Of a DNA stretch of 64,000 nt, positions 17,067 through 26,223 are shown piece after piece. The stretch lies in NCBI GenBank assembly GCA_944325705.1, contig CALVBB010000002.1, positions 91,781-155,780 on the forward strand. The letters run 5' to 3'. The notes below the pieces were generated by a model. That model was not told the origin of the DNA, searched no databases, and saw only the letters and a program-made list of their open reading frames with translations. Source of the stretch: Candidatus Gastranaerophilales bacterium. GTDB taxonomy: Bacteria > Cyanobacteriota > Vampirovibrionia > Gastranaerophilales > Gastranaerophilaceae. A program made the position numbers and the translations under genes. Positions within the stretch are counted from its first letter, which is position 1, and the number at the start of each line of letters is the position of its first letter.

Positions 17067-17853
17067 GTTCACCTCTGACTACATACAAATCCGAATAAAA
17101 TTCATCCTGAACAAGCTCATAGTCACTCTCTGCAGATAAAAACAGAAGTGCTATATAGGCGCTTATCTTATCCATCCCGAGAAGCGTAAGTTCATTCAGT
17201 TCTATTTTATCCTCACGTTCAAAAATCTGCGAAAGATTTTCTTTTAGTTTCAATACACAATCTTCAATATATTCTTCGTGTGCAAGGTTAATAATATCTT
17301 CCGGTGTAAATCTTGCGTAAGAACGTACCCTGTTTTTAGCGCGTTCATGAGCCTGTTTTAAAGATTGCTTCTTTTCTAACTTTTCGTAAAACTCCAACTG
17401 GCGAATCAAATCACGCAGGGTTACAACTCTGTTACGGTTAAGCCGTACACTCGTTCTTCTTTGCAGAACATCATCTATACTTTGAACATTTACAGTCGGA
17501 ACATAATCTTCTTCGGGATATTCAACAATAAATCCGTCGTCATCGTATTCAAGATGATTGTCCTCCTCCGGTTGAAACTGCATAATGTCAACCCCGTCAA
17601 GGACTTTCGACTTCATATTCAACAGCACTGATGCAAAAAGAAAAGCTCTGCCGGTTAATCTGAGGTTTTGCGACTTCATTTCGCAAAGGTGCGCAAGGTA
17701 TTTGTCTGTAACATCTACAATGTTAATGTTCCACGGATCGATTTTTCCTGCTTTTGCCATGTTAACAAGAAAACCAATGCCCTCGTTTTCGGTATGCTTC
17801 TCAATCTCGGGCCAATCGTAATTTAATGCTAATGTCTCTGTACTGTTTATCAT
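17041..17853 (-). CDS. scpA: Segregation and condensation protein A (kleisin)
   Basis: 270 residues. The N-terminal half has the kleisin signature GIGFLVNMAKAGKIDPWNINIVDVTDKYL, which contacts the SMC neck. A variable acidic linker (about 100-130) follows. The C-terminal winged helix, with ELTLLGMDKISAYIALLFL, binds the SMC head. Its ATG overlaps the smc stop in TAATGA, and scpB overlaps its end, so all three are made from one message in near-stoichiometric order. Confidence 0.93.
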   Translation of the reverse strand: MINSTETLALNYDWPEIEKHTENEGIGFLVNMAKAGKIDPWNINIVDVTDKYLAHLCEMKSQNLRLTGRAFLFASVLLNMKSKVLDGVDIMQFQPEEDNHLEYDDDGFIVEYPEEDYVPTVNVQSIDDVLQRRTSVRLNRNRVVTLRDLIRQLEFYEKLEKKQSLKQAHERAKNRVRSYARFTPEDIINLAHEEYIEDCVLKLKENLSQIFEREDKIELNELTLLGMDKISAYIALLFLSAESDYELVQDEFYSDLYVVRGEHGTVESAD

Positions 17854-20800
17854 TAATCTCTTAATTTAACTCCCGTTACTCTTGTGATACCTTTTTCTTT
17901 TTGAGTTACACCGATTGTTCTATTTGCTGATTCTATCATAGGTTTTCTGTGACTAACTACTATAAATTGCGTATCTTTTGACTGGTTCTGCACCATGTGG
18001 GCGATACGTTCAACGTTCATTGTGTCAAGGCTTGCGTCTACTTCATCAAACGCATAGAAAGGTGACGGCATATAGCGCTGGATTGCGAATACAAAGGCTA
18101 AAGCTGTAAGCGCTTTTTCTCCTCCCGACATACTTTCTAACCGCTGCAGTTTTTTATCACGCGGCTGTGCTTCAATGGTAAGTCCTCCCTTCAGAGGATC
18201 ATCAGGAAGCTCAAGTTTTAGTTCTCCCTCCCCTTCCGAGAGCTGATGGAACACCTCTTTAAAGTTTTCATTTATATTGTTGAATGTTTTCATGAAAGTT
18301 TCTTTTTTCAGTTGTTCGTAACCGTTCATTCTTTCTAAAATTTCTTTACGTTCTTTTGATAAGACTTCAATCTGCTCTTTAATCTCGGTTTGTCTGGCAA
18401 GTTTTTCATCGTAGGTTGTAAGAGCGCGCATGTTAACATCCCCGAGTTCAGTCATTTTCTTATCAAGCCGCTGGATTTTTGCGGTAATTTCTTCTACTGA
18501 AATTTCGGTCGGCTCAAGTTTATTAACCTCAACGCCGCTTTCTTCAAGTTCTTTTCTTGAAGTCTCAAGCTGTGGTTCAAGTTCGCGTCTACGGGATTTA
18601 AACGATTCAATCTGCTCGGCAATCCTTTCAATGTCAGCATTTCTGACGTGTTTTTCTTTTTCAAGATTGTTTAAATCTGTTTGAATCTCGTCGCGCTGCT
18701 TTAGTAATTCGCCCATTTTTTCTTCAATCTGAGCAATTTCATCTCTTAAGCTTTCGCTCTTTTTGTTAATTTCTTCAATTTCAGTTTTAAATTGAATTTT
18801 GTCCTGCTCAAGTTTTTTGTTGTTGTTTTCACGTTCAACGATTTCCTCTTCTCGGGTTTTTATTAACCCTTCGTTAAAGATTATTTCTCTTTGAAGTTCG
18901 TTTTTGTCGTTGCCGGCCGTCATAAGGTTTGCCTGAAGCCGCTTAATCTCATTTTCAACACCTTCTGTTTTGTCTTTCAGGTCTTTCAGGTCTTTATCGT
19001 TTATTAGTTTTTCAATTTCAGCAATTTTGTCTTTTATGTCAAGAATTTTGTCATTGATACTTATGTCATTTTCTTCAAGTTTATCAAGCTTTTTGTTCAA
19101 CTCTTCAACTTTCGGTTCTGAAATTTTAATAAATTCGGCCTTTTCTTTTAAGATATTTTCACTGTTTTCGTAGCTGCGGTTCATATTGTCAAGTTCTAAC
19201 TTTGCTTTTGAGTGTTCACTCACCGCATCCGAGTAATTCTGCCTTATTGTGTTGAGTTTGTTTTCAAGAGAATTTTTCTTAGCTTCAAGTTCGCCTAAGT
19301 GTTTTTCCATCTCTTTGACTTTATTTTTAAATTCCTCAAGCTGTGCATCATCATTTTGTGAAAAGCTGAGGCTGTTTTTTCTCATAGAACCGCCTGTAAT
19401 CGCTCCTGATTTTTCAAAAAGTTCTCCGGCAAGTGTAACCATTCTGTATCTGCCGATTAACTTTTTAGCGCATTCCATATCTTCTACAACAATTGTATCG
19501 CCTACAGCATAGTAAAATGCGTTTATGTATTCTTCGTCAAAATCAACAAGATTGATTGCAAAGTCAATTATCCCTTTATCTTTTGGCAGGGAAAGACGGG
19601 ATGGTGCCTTTTGAACCTTGTTTAGCGGAATAAAAGTAGTTCTGCCGCCACCTGAAGATTTCAAAAGTTCAATAGCAACAGATGCAACATGTTCATCATC
19701 TACAACGATATGAGCCATTCTGCCCCCGAATGCCACTTCCATTGCTGTTGAATACTCTTTATCAACAGTTCCGAGTTTAACAAGAGGGGCGTGAACTCCT
19801 TTAAGTTTAGCATTCATAATTGTATCAATGGCATTGCCCATGCTTGATTGGACTGCGCTTTTCATAGCTTCCATTTTTGAAAGCTTGTTGTATGCCATTC
19901 TGATATTGTAATTAAGGTCATTGATTTCGTTATTTGTTTTGTCCAGCTCGTTCATAGAGTTCTGCTGAATCGTTTTTAAATCCTGAATTTCTTTAGCAAG
20001 CTGCTCTACAAGCTGTTTTTTCAAATCATAATTTGAGCTGAAATTTGCTTTTAATTCTTCAAGTTCTGCTAATTTTGCCCTTGCCTCCTCAAGACTTGCA
20101 CGCAGATTTTTTAATTCGTTTTCGAGCGGCAATTTTTGCTGGAGAAGCCCTGTTGACTTATCCTGAAGTTCTTCAAGCTCTTTGCGCAGGCGGTTGCGGT
20201 TTTCAATATGCTGCTCTGCTGTGCTGCTAAGACCTGTCATATCTTCTAAAATCTTTTTGAGTTCTGCCTTTTTAGCATCAATATTTTCTTCAATACGCTT
20301 AATGTTTTCTTCTTTAAGTTTTATATTAAGCTTTGTATCCTCAATTTTTTTCTTAAAGGTTTCGATTCCGTTTTTGGCGTTTTCAATGGTTTTAAGTCCG
20401 TCGAGAATTTGTTTGTCTGAAAAATTAAGTGCATTCTGCTTCCGGTCAACAGCACCTTTGTATTCTTCCTGACGCGATTTAAGTTCAAGAAGCTTGGCTT
20501 CCCCTTTTTCTTTTATGGAAGCTGAAACCTCTTGATACTTTGTATTTATTAGTTTTAACCTCTCGTCAAGGTCTTTATTTTTGACTTCTTCTTCCTTTTT
20601 CTTTTTTGTAAATTCAAGTATATTGGCGTGCGCCTCTTCCAACTTTTTTTTGAGATCAAAAAATCTTACTTTATTAATCTGGCTTTCCAGCCCTGTTTTT
20701 TCTTCACGGAGTTTTTGATATTTTATGGCGACTTCACGTTCTTCTTTGAGCTGTTCAAGCATTGCGTCAATTTCTGTCAGTATAACCGTAGAGCGCTCAA

Positions 20801-21344
20801 CCCTCTGTTCAACGTCAGAAAGTTCGTTTGTCGCCTGTTCTATCCTTCTGTCAAAATCCGCAATACCTGCGATTTCATCAATAATCGTACGCCTGTTGCG
20901 CGGGGTGCAGTTTGTAATCCATTGAACATCTCCCTGCATCATGACGTTGTAGCTGTTCGGGGTAACATTATATTTTTCAAGAACTGCGTGTATATTGGAT
21001 AATGTAGTAACCGAATCATTGAGGTAATATGTACTTGCATAGCCCTGTGAGGATTTTCTTATTCTCCTTGTAATACTTAAATCCTGACCGTCATCCATAT
21101 CACCGAATGTGACTTTAACAGAGGCCTCATTTCTTTTTGTATAGGTAGAGATAAAGTGGGAAAGGTTTTCCGCGCGTAAATCACTTGCTTTTGCAAGCCC
21201 GAGTGCAAACAGAACACTGTCTATGATGTTGCTTTTGCCTGAGCCGTTCGGTCCCGATACGGTTGTGAACCCTTTTAAAAACGGGATTTCTGATTTGTTG
21301 GCAAATGATTTAAAATTATCAATCTCAAGTTGTTTTATATACAT
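17853..21344 (-). CDS. smc: Chromosome segregation ATPase SMC
   Basis: 1163 residues, full length. Walker A (GPNGSGKSNIID) is at residue 32 onward, followed by a long coiled coil, a hinge domain at about 505-665 (GVHAPLVKLGTVD, GGRTTFIPL), a second coiled coil, and the C-terminal ATPase lobe with signature SGGEKALTALAF and Walker B FYAFDEVDASLD. It closes into a ring with ScpA/ScpB that loops and separates DNA. First gene of the smc-scpA-scpB-matrixin operon. The coiled coil is rich in K, E and N, with nothing else unusual. Confidence 0.97.
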   Translation of the reverse strand: MYIKQLEIDNFKSFANKSEIPFLKGFTTVSGPNGSGKSNIIDSVLFALGLAKASDLRAENLSHFISTYTKRNEASVKVTFGDMDDGQDLSITRRIRKSSQGYASTYYLNDSVTTLSNIHAVLEKYNVTPNSYNVMMQGDVQWITNCTPRNRRTIIDEIAGIADFDRRIEQATNELSDVEQRVERSTVILTEIDAMLEQLKEEREVAIKYQKLREEKTGLESQINKVRFFDLKKKLEEAHANILEFTKKKKEEEVKNKDLDERLKLINTKYQEVSASIKEKGEAKLLELKSRQEEYKGAVDRKQNALNFSDKQILDGLKTIENAKNGIETFKKKIEDTKLNIKLKEENIKRIEENIDAKKAELKKILEDMTGLSSTAEQHIENRNRLRKELEELQDKSTGLLQQKLPLENELKNLRASLEEARAKLAELEELKANFSSNYDLKKQLVEQLAKEIQDLKTIQQNSMNELDKTNNEINDLNYNIRMAYNKLSKMEAMKSAVQSSMGNAIDTIMNAKLKGVHAPLVKLGTVDKEYSTAMEVAFGGRMAHIVVDDEHVASVAIELLKSSGGGRTTFIPLNKVQKAPSRLSLPKDKGIIDFAINLVDFDEEYINAFYYAVGDTIVVEDMECAKKLIGRYRMVTLAGELFEKSGAITGGSMRKNSLSFSQNDDAQLEEFKNKVKEMEKHLGELEAKKNSLENKLNTIRQNYSDAVSEHSKAKLELDNMNRSYENSENILKEKAEFIKISEPKVEELNKKLDKLEENDISINDKILDIKDKIAEIEKLINDKDLKDLKDKTEGVENEIKRLQANLMTAGNDKNELQREIIFNEGLIKTREEEIVERENNNKKLEQDKIQFKTEIEEINKKSESLRDEIAQIEEKMGELLKQRDEIQTDLNNLEKEKHVRNADIERIAEQIESFKSRRRELEPQLETSRKELEESGVEVNKLEPTEISVEEITAKIQRLDKKMTELGDVNMRALTTYDEKLARQTEIKEQIEVLSKERKEILERMNGYEQLKKETFMKTFNNINENFKEVFHQLSEGEGELKLELPDDPLKGGLTIEAQPRDKKLQRLESMSGGEKALTALAFVFAIQRYMPSPFYAFDEVDASLDTMNVERIAHMVQNQSKDTQFIVVSHRKPMIESANRTIGVTQKEKGITRVTGVKLRD

Positions 21345-21430
21345 TATCCTACCCGATTATAGTCTTATATTCATTAGACAACAACTTGCCGGATATGTCA
21401 AAAATGTTACGCCTTTGTTAATATTTACGC

Positions 21431-21459
21431 AAAAAAAAACGACTTTTTGAGGAAGTCGT
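21431..21459 (-). terminator. Rho-independent terminator after the short MGMAAS gene
   Basis: On the minus strand ACGACTT-loop-AAGTCGT is followed by nine T's, a classic terminator, about 165 bases after the stop at 21623. Between stop and terminator there is another perfect stem, ATTGGCGG/CCGCCAAT at 21588-21616, without a U run, so the message has a structured 3' untranslated region. Confidence 0.8.
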
Positions 21460-21622
21460 CGGGAAATTTTTATAGGGAATTTTTGGAATTTTAATTATCG
21501 TTAAACGAATTTTTTAAGAAATTCACAAAAAGTCCTGATGTCAACACTAACATTCGGTGAACTTTTTAAAGAATTCGTTCTCGGATAATTGGCGGATATA
21601 TAGCCTTGCCGCCAATTTCCGA

Positions 21623-22714
21623 TTAACCGAATGTTTTGAATGAAGATTCTACGTTCTTTTCAATTACTTTAGATACTGCATCAATTTCTGTTGAAATTGC
21701 ATCCTGTTCTGTATCTAACTGTTTCAATCTTAATTCAAGGTTTTTATCTTCAATCTGGATGATTTCAATTTTGTTGTTAATATCTTCGATAGCTTTGTCA
21801 TAAGTAGCTTTGTCGTATTCATACTGGTTCATAGCATCGTTGTATGCGTCCTGATCGGTTGTTGTCTGGGTGGTTAATGAGTAAGTTACTTCATCATCTG
21901 TACCAGGATTCAATGTGATATTAATGTATCTGCCTGAAGTATCCTGTTCCAGCTTAGCTTCTGTGCCTTTGATTTCATCAGTAACTCTTTCAGAACCTGT
22001 TGAATAAGCAGGGATGAATGACTGTGATGCACCAGTTTTATCACTGTAGATTGTGGTATCCTTTGTAAGGTCATTAGTCTTATAGAATACCGGATTGTAT
22101 GTGCCGGAGGTTGTATCGTGTTTGTAGTATACCTGCCAGAAATCATCTGCACTTTCAACATCTTTGTTGTATTTTTCATCAAGTTTTTCTTTATATGCCT
22201 GCTCTTCAAGCAATAACTTGATTTGCTGATCTTCAGTCAATGTAGATAGATATTCATCTTTTGCGGCAAATTCTTTGAACTCTGCTGTCAGACTATAATT
22301 GCCTTCTGTACCTTGAAGTCCCTGACCGAGTGCTCTCAACTGTTTTGCACCTACGTTGTAAACATATGCTCCTTCAGTACCGCTTCTGGTTATGATAGAT
22401 GATGTTGTTGAAACAACGGCTGTATCATCTGTATAGCTTCTTGTATAGCTTACAAGGAATTTACCTTCGCCCTGTGCAATCAATGAAGTTACAACGTTTT
22501 CAAGTGCACCGTCAGTGAATGAGTAAACTGTCTTTGTGAAATCATCTACTGAAGGCGGAACAGGAACTTCCATACCTAACAACTGATTGTAGTAGTTAGC
22601 AGACTGGTTAGATAATGTTGTTCTCTGCTGGTTAATCTGTTGTCCTTCATATTCTACGTTTGTCTTTCTTGCTGTCAGACCTAAGAACCTGGCCTGTGAT
22701 GCTGCCATTCCCAT
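21623..22714 (-). CDS. MGMAAS-family protein, short paralogue
   Basis: 363 residues, with no cysteine and no signal peptide. Residues 1-48 are identical to the copy at 5779-7299, and the C-terminal ~120 residues differ at only about a dozen positions. The middle is shorter and different apart from scattered blocks (SLIAQG, SYTR). The C terminus is a predicted coiled coil ending in TFG. A likely regulatory 14-mer lies 86 bases upstream, and a strong terminator follows. The structured UTRs suggest a highly expressed single-gene unit. A filament or surface protein role is inferred from its design only. Confidence 0.78.
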   Translation of the reverse strand: MGMAASQARFLGLTARKTNVEYEGQQINQQRTTLSNQSANYYNQLLGMEVPVPPSVDDFTKTVYSFTDGALENVVTSLIAQGEGKFLVSYTRSYTDDTAVVSTTSSIITRSGTEGAYVYNVGAKQLRALGQGLQGTEGNYSLTAEFKEFAAKDEYLSTLTEDQQIKLLLEEQAYKEKLDEKYNKDVESADDFWQVYYKHDTTSGTYNPVFYKTNDLTKDTTIYSDKTGASQSFIPAYSTGSERVTDEIKGTEAKLEQDTSGRYINITLNPGTDDEVTYSLTTQTTTDQDAYNDAMNQYEYDKATYDKAIEDINNKIEIIQIEDKNLELRLKQLDTEQDAISTEIDAVSKVIEKNVESSFKTFG

Positions 22715-22799
22715 AGCATAATCCCTTTCGTTTTTTATTTCCTTGTGTTATTAGTATCGGCATGCTGAGTTGAAAACTTTAATTTTTGGCTTTATGTTT

Positions 22800-22813
22800 G
22801 TAATATTTCTTAA
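22800..22813 (-). promoter_or_regulatory. Upstream 14-base element (copy 1)
   Basis: TTAAGAAATATTAC on the minus strand, 86 bases before ATG 22714. The identical 14-mer lies 79 bases before the coiled-coil gene at 54398, and close variants precede the genes at 37135 and 42675. It is probably a regulator or promoter element; the factor is unknown. Confidence 0.5.
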
Positions 22814-22865
22814 CAAATATCATCTATATAGAGGTTGCAATTTTGCCTAAAAGCCTTGTGCCGAC

Positions 22866-22900
22866 AAAAAAGGAACTGATTGAATAATCAGTTCCTTTTT
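22866..22900 (-). terminator. Terminator after the phosphorylase homologue
   Basis: AAAAAGGAACTGATT and AATCAGTTCCTTTTT form a 15-bp stem around GAAT with a U run, 21 bases after the stop at 22921. The symmetry would let it work in both directions. Confidence 0.85.
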
Positions 22901-22920
22901 GCAAATATTATATATATTAA

Positions 22921-24612
22921 TTATTTAATATTTGAGAAAGTCCAGGCATCAAAGGTTGGAGTTTCAGAAATTTTCATTTCTTTTTTGTCTGTACCTGTTG
23001 ATGAATCATCGTGTGCAATCGGTTTATACAATCTGTTGTAGTATTCGATTACCATTCTGTCAGAATTGAAGTAAGCTTCGGAAGTTCTGATAGCCTGTCT
23101 CATCAATCTTGCCCATTCCTGTTTGTTTTCGTAGTATGTCGGAATGATTCTGTTTTCGATGATATTCATGATACATTCATGGTCTTTCCAATGACGTTCT
23201 TCCCAAGGCATTTCGTCATCAAGTCCAGGATATTCAACAGTGTAACCGTTAATTCCGTCGAATGTACCTTCTACAGTCCAGCCGTCATAGATTGATAAGT
23301 GTAATGCGCCGTTAGCGTTTGCTGACATACCGGAAGTACCAGAAGCTTCAAACGGTCTGAGCGGTGTATTTAACCAGATGTCTGAACCGCGTTTGAGTAA
23401 TCCTGAGAGTTGAAGTTCATATCCAGGAAGAACAACAACGTTTTTCATTGAATGAGATCTATTCAAGAGTTTGTTGAACATTTCTTTACCCATAACATCA
23501 TCCGGATGGAATTTGCCGGCAAAGATAATCTGAACTTTGTTTTCGTCAAGAAGTTTGTTAATTCTGTCTTTATCCATCAATATTAACCAGGCACGTTTGT
23601 AGTCAGCAAATCTTCTTGCCCATGTAATTGTCAATACATCAGGATCAAATCTTTTACCTGCAACGTTTGCAACGTGCTTGAAGAGTTCTTCTTTCATTTC
23701 ACGTTTAACAGCAAGCAATTGTTCAGGAGTATGTGCGTTTTTAATACGGTCATCCTGCCAATAGTGGAGGTTTACTGCATTGGTGATTGCTCTAATCGGA
23801 CATCTGCCGTCAACCCATTCCCACATCTTGTTTGCAACAAGACCGTGAAGCTGTGATACAGCGTTTGCAATTCTTGACATTCTCAAAGCTGCGACTGTAA
23901 GCGAGAAGTTCTCTCCGCCGAGGTTCACTGCAGTTTCACGAGAAGCGCCTGCAAAGAAGCCGCCTTCCATAAGTGTATCAACCCAGTGAACTTCGTTGCC
24001 TGCTGCAACAGGAGTGTGAGTTGTAAATACAGTGTGTTTTTTAACTTCTTCAAGGTTGCCGTTGTGCTGTCTTAATAATTCAAAAGCAGCAGGAAGCGCG
24101 TGTCCTTCGTTCATGTGAACAACATCAAATTTATAGCCTACTGCCTGCAGAATTCTTACACCGGCAATACCAAGAACTGTTTCCTGAGCAATTCTGATTT
24201 TTTCGTTTCCATCGTAAAGCTTGTGAGAAATACTCTTAGCCCAATCGCTATTGCCTTCAATATCAGTTGTTAAAAGATATACAGGGCACGCGCCAAATAA
24301 TTCAGGCTCAACAAGGTAAGCTTTAACTTTAACTTTTTCACCGAAAATATCAACTTCTGTTTGAACGTTAATGTCTTTTAAGAAATCATAATATTTTCTG
24401 ATGTACGCAACTTCAACCTGACCATCGTGTGCAATTCTCTGGTCATAGTAGCCGTATGACCATAACATAGTTACGCCGACCATTGGCATCTGTAAGTATC
24501 CTGCAGATAACATGTGTGAACCTGCGAGAAATCCTAAACCGCCTGAATATGTCTTTAAAGACTGATCAAGAGCGATTTCCATTGAAAAGTATGCTACATT
24601 TGGTAATGACAT
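22921..24612 (-). CDS. Glycogen/alpha-glucan phosphorylase homologue lacking the PLP lysine
   Basis: 563 residues, similar to the short bacterial and archaeal GT35 phosphorylases, which release glucose-1-phosphate from glycogen. Recognised segments: YFSMEIALDQSLKTYSGGLG, HMNEGHALPAAFELL, FTTHTPVAAGNE, the phosphate/substrate region ARRFADYKRA, and PFEASGTSGMSANANGAL. In phosphorylases the last block reads G-M-K and that lysine holds pyridoxal phosphate; here it is serine 430 (codon TCA, 23323-23325). The protein may therefore be a different transferase or inactive. GAGGAAAGG precedes the ATG. Confidence 0.8.
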   Translation of the reverse strand: MSLPNVAYFSMEIALDQSLKTYSGGLGFLAGSHMLSAGYLQMPMVGVTMLWSYGYYDQRIAHDGQVEVAYIRKYYDFLKDINVQTEVDIFGEKVKVKAYLVEPELFGACPVYLLTTDIEGNSDWAKSISHKLYDGNEKIRIAQETVLGIAGVRILQAVGYKFDVVHMNEGHALPAAFELLRQHNGNLEEVKKHTVFTTHTPVAAGNEVHWVDTLMEGGFFAGASRETAVNLGGENFSLTVAALRMSRIANAVSQLHGLVANKMWEWVDGRCPIRAITNAVNLHYWQDDRIKNAHTPEQLLAVKREMKEELFKHVANVAGKRFDPDVLTITWARRFADYKRAWLILMDKDRINKLLDENKVQIIFAGKFHPDDVMGKEMFNKLLNRSHSMKNVVVLPGYELQLSGLLKRGSDIWLNTPLRPFEASGTSGMSANANGALHLSIYDGWTVEGTFDGINGYTVEYPGLDDEMPWEERHWKDHECIMNIIENRIIPTYYENKQEWARLMRQAIRTSEAYFNSDRMVIEYYNRLYKPIAHDDSSTGTDKKEMKISETPTFDAWTFSNIK

Positions 24613-24743
24613 ATTTAACCCTTTCCTCTTATACTAAATACGTAATTTCATCACCCTTAGTTGGGGTAATAACAGCATACCACAAAAAATCTCTAGTCAA
24701 TTGTAATTATAATAATTTTTACAACTAATCCTTGAGAATTAGT

Positions 24744-24759
24744 CAGATAGTGCTATCTG
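24744..24759. promoter_or_regulatory. Palindrome between divergent genes, possible operator
   Basis: CAGATAG-TG-CTATCTG has perfect 7-base arms in the 222-base gap between the phosphorylase homologue and the subtilisin-like gene. A possible promoter for the minus-strand gene, TTGACT then TATGCT, lies between this site and its start. Operator function is a guess from symmetry and position. Confidence 0.3.
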
Positions 24760-24834
24760 GCATTAACAAAACTTAACAATAAGGCAATTTAATACAGAAA
24801 AAGCACTTTATTTAATTATAGGGGATATATTAAT

Positions 24835-26223
24835 ATGGGAATGGCAGCAGGAAAAATTGCATCTGTAGCACGTACTTTTGTAAAAGCGTGCAAGAAAAAG
24901 AGTATTCTTCAAACAAAACCTAATATTTTTCACGGGATAAACCCGACACTTACATATCCAAAAAGCGGAGAACCCTTTGCTCTGCCCAGATATATTTCTA
25001 AAGAGATGCAAGAAGTAAGGCAAATGAACAAAATTTCAATATATGAAGCGCGTGCTGCACAAAGAGCTGATTCTGTTTCATTTCCTAAAGCTTCTGCAGA
25101 AGATTTGCAGCGTCTGACTGCAAATACTTTTGAAGCAAGCTACTCAAGGTGTGTCTATGTAAGACCGAAAGACGGTGAGATTTTTAATCTTTTAAAGACA
25201 GGAGAAACAAAAGACGGTAAATATATTATGAGGGTGCTTGATAGTGAGGGTGCCTTCATTAAAGAAGTACAGGTTAAGCCTAAAGTTCATGTTATTATAG
25301 ATGATTTAAGCGAAAAGTCTTTTGACCGGCATAATCCTGACTGGAGATTTCAGGAACTGTATAATTTATCACATGCTGAATATATGAGTATCGGAGCTCG
25401 TAAAAATAATCCTTTTGAAAAAGTTGTCATATTTAATGTTTCAGAGCCTTGCAAAAATGGAAAAGTCAATGATGAGCTAAAGGTGCTTGAAATATACAGA
25501 GATCTTGCAAAGAAAATACAAAACGGCGAAAATATGGATATTATATCCATATCACGCGGTGCCGGCGGAATAGGACATGATTTACCGGGCAGAATTACCG
25601 GCAGGGATTACAATGATATAATGACGAATGAATCATATCGAGCCCTTGTACAAATTGCGAACCAAAACGGAGTGAGAGTGCTAAATTCCGCGGGAAACGG
25701 CGGGCCTTCAAAACTAAATAGAAACCTTTTGAACAGCGGAGCCGAGGGTGTAGGAGCACTGGGGCGCAACGGAAAAGTAATTGAGTATTCTTCAACAAGA
25801 AATACTTACTGGACGCAGCATTATGAACGCAGCGGCTTCCCTGTAATTTTCAGCAAGGATGGTATTAATATTACCGGTACCTCAGGAATTGATATTCCAG
25901 TAAAAAATATGCTTATAGGACAGGAGAATAATGCAGTACAGGCAAGATTTTATAGATTGAAAAGCATGATGCAAAAAATATCCGACGAGCACTGGAAAAC
26001 TACTGACAAAGCTTTAAAAGCAGAGCTTGAAAATAAGTTTAATTTTCTGAAAGGATGCCTGGATAAAATCGGCAACTGGTACTATGTTCTAACCGTTGAC
26101 AGCAGAACAGGCAAGCTTCATATACCGGAGATGAGTTTTGGAAGCTGCGGCGGCACCTCGCTTGCGACAGCTGCAAGGGCGGCTAAAATTAACCTTCACG
26201 AAACAATGAAAGAAGTTTTGTAA
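24835..26223 (+). CDS. Subtilisin-like (S8 fold) protein without signal peptide
   Basis: 462 residues. The order of motifs matches subtilases: Asp in VHVIIDDLSE (D156), His in NLSHAEYM (H180) where others have H-G-T-H-V, strand DIISISRGAGG (like V-I-N-M-S-L-G-G), oxyanion Asn in VLNSAGNGGP (N288), and nucleophile Ser in CGGTSLATAARAA (S442). All four catalytic positions appear kept, but the surroundings are divergent. There is no signal peptide; the N terminus starts MGMAAGK, faintly like the MGMAAS proteins. It could be a cytoplasmic or unusually exported protease. AGGGGAT precedes ATG 24835. Confidence 0.65.
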   Translation: MGMAAGKIASVARTFVKACKKKSILQTKPNIFHGINPTLTYPKSGEPFALPRYISKEMQEVRQMNKISIYEARAAQRADSVSFPKASAEDLQRLTANTFEASYSRCVYVRPKDGEIFNLLKTGETKDGKYIMRVLDSEGAFIKEVQVKPKVHVIIDDLSEKSFDRHNPDWRFQELYNLSHAEYMSIGARKNNPFEKVVIFNVSEPCKNGKVNDELKVLEIYRDLAKKIQNGENMDIISISRGAGGIGHDLPGRITGRDYNDIMTNESYRALVQIANQNGVRVLNSAGNGGPSKLNRNLLNSGAEGVGALGRNGKVIEYSSTRNTYWTQHYERSGFPVIFSKDGINITGTSGIDIPVKNMLIGQENNAVQARFYRLKSMMQKISDEHWKTTDKALKAELENKFNFLKGCLDKIGNWYYVLTVDSRTGKLHIPEMSFGSCGGTSLATAARAAKINLHETMKEVL

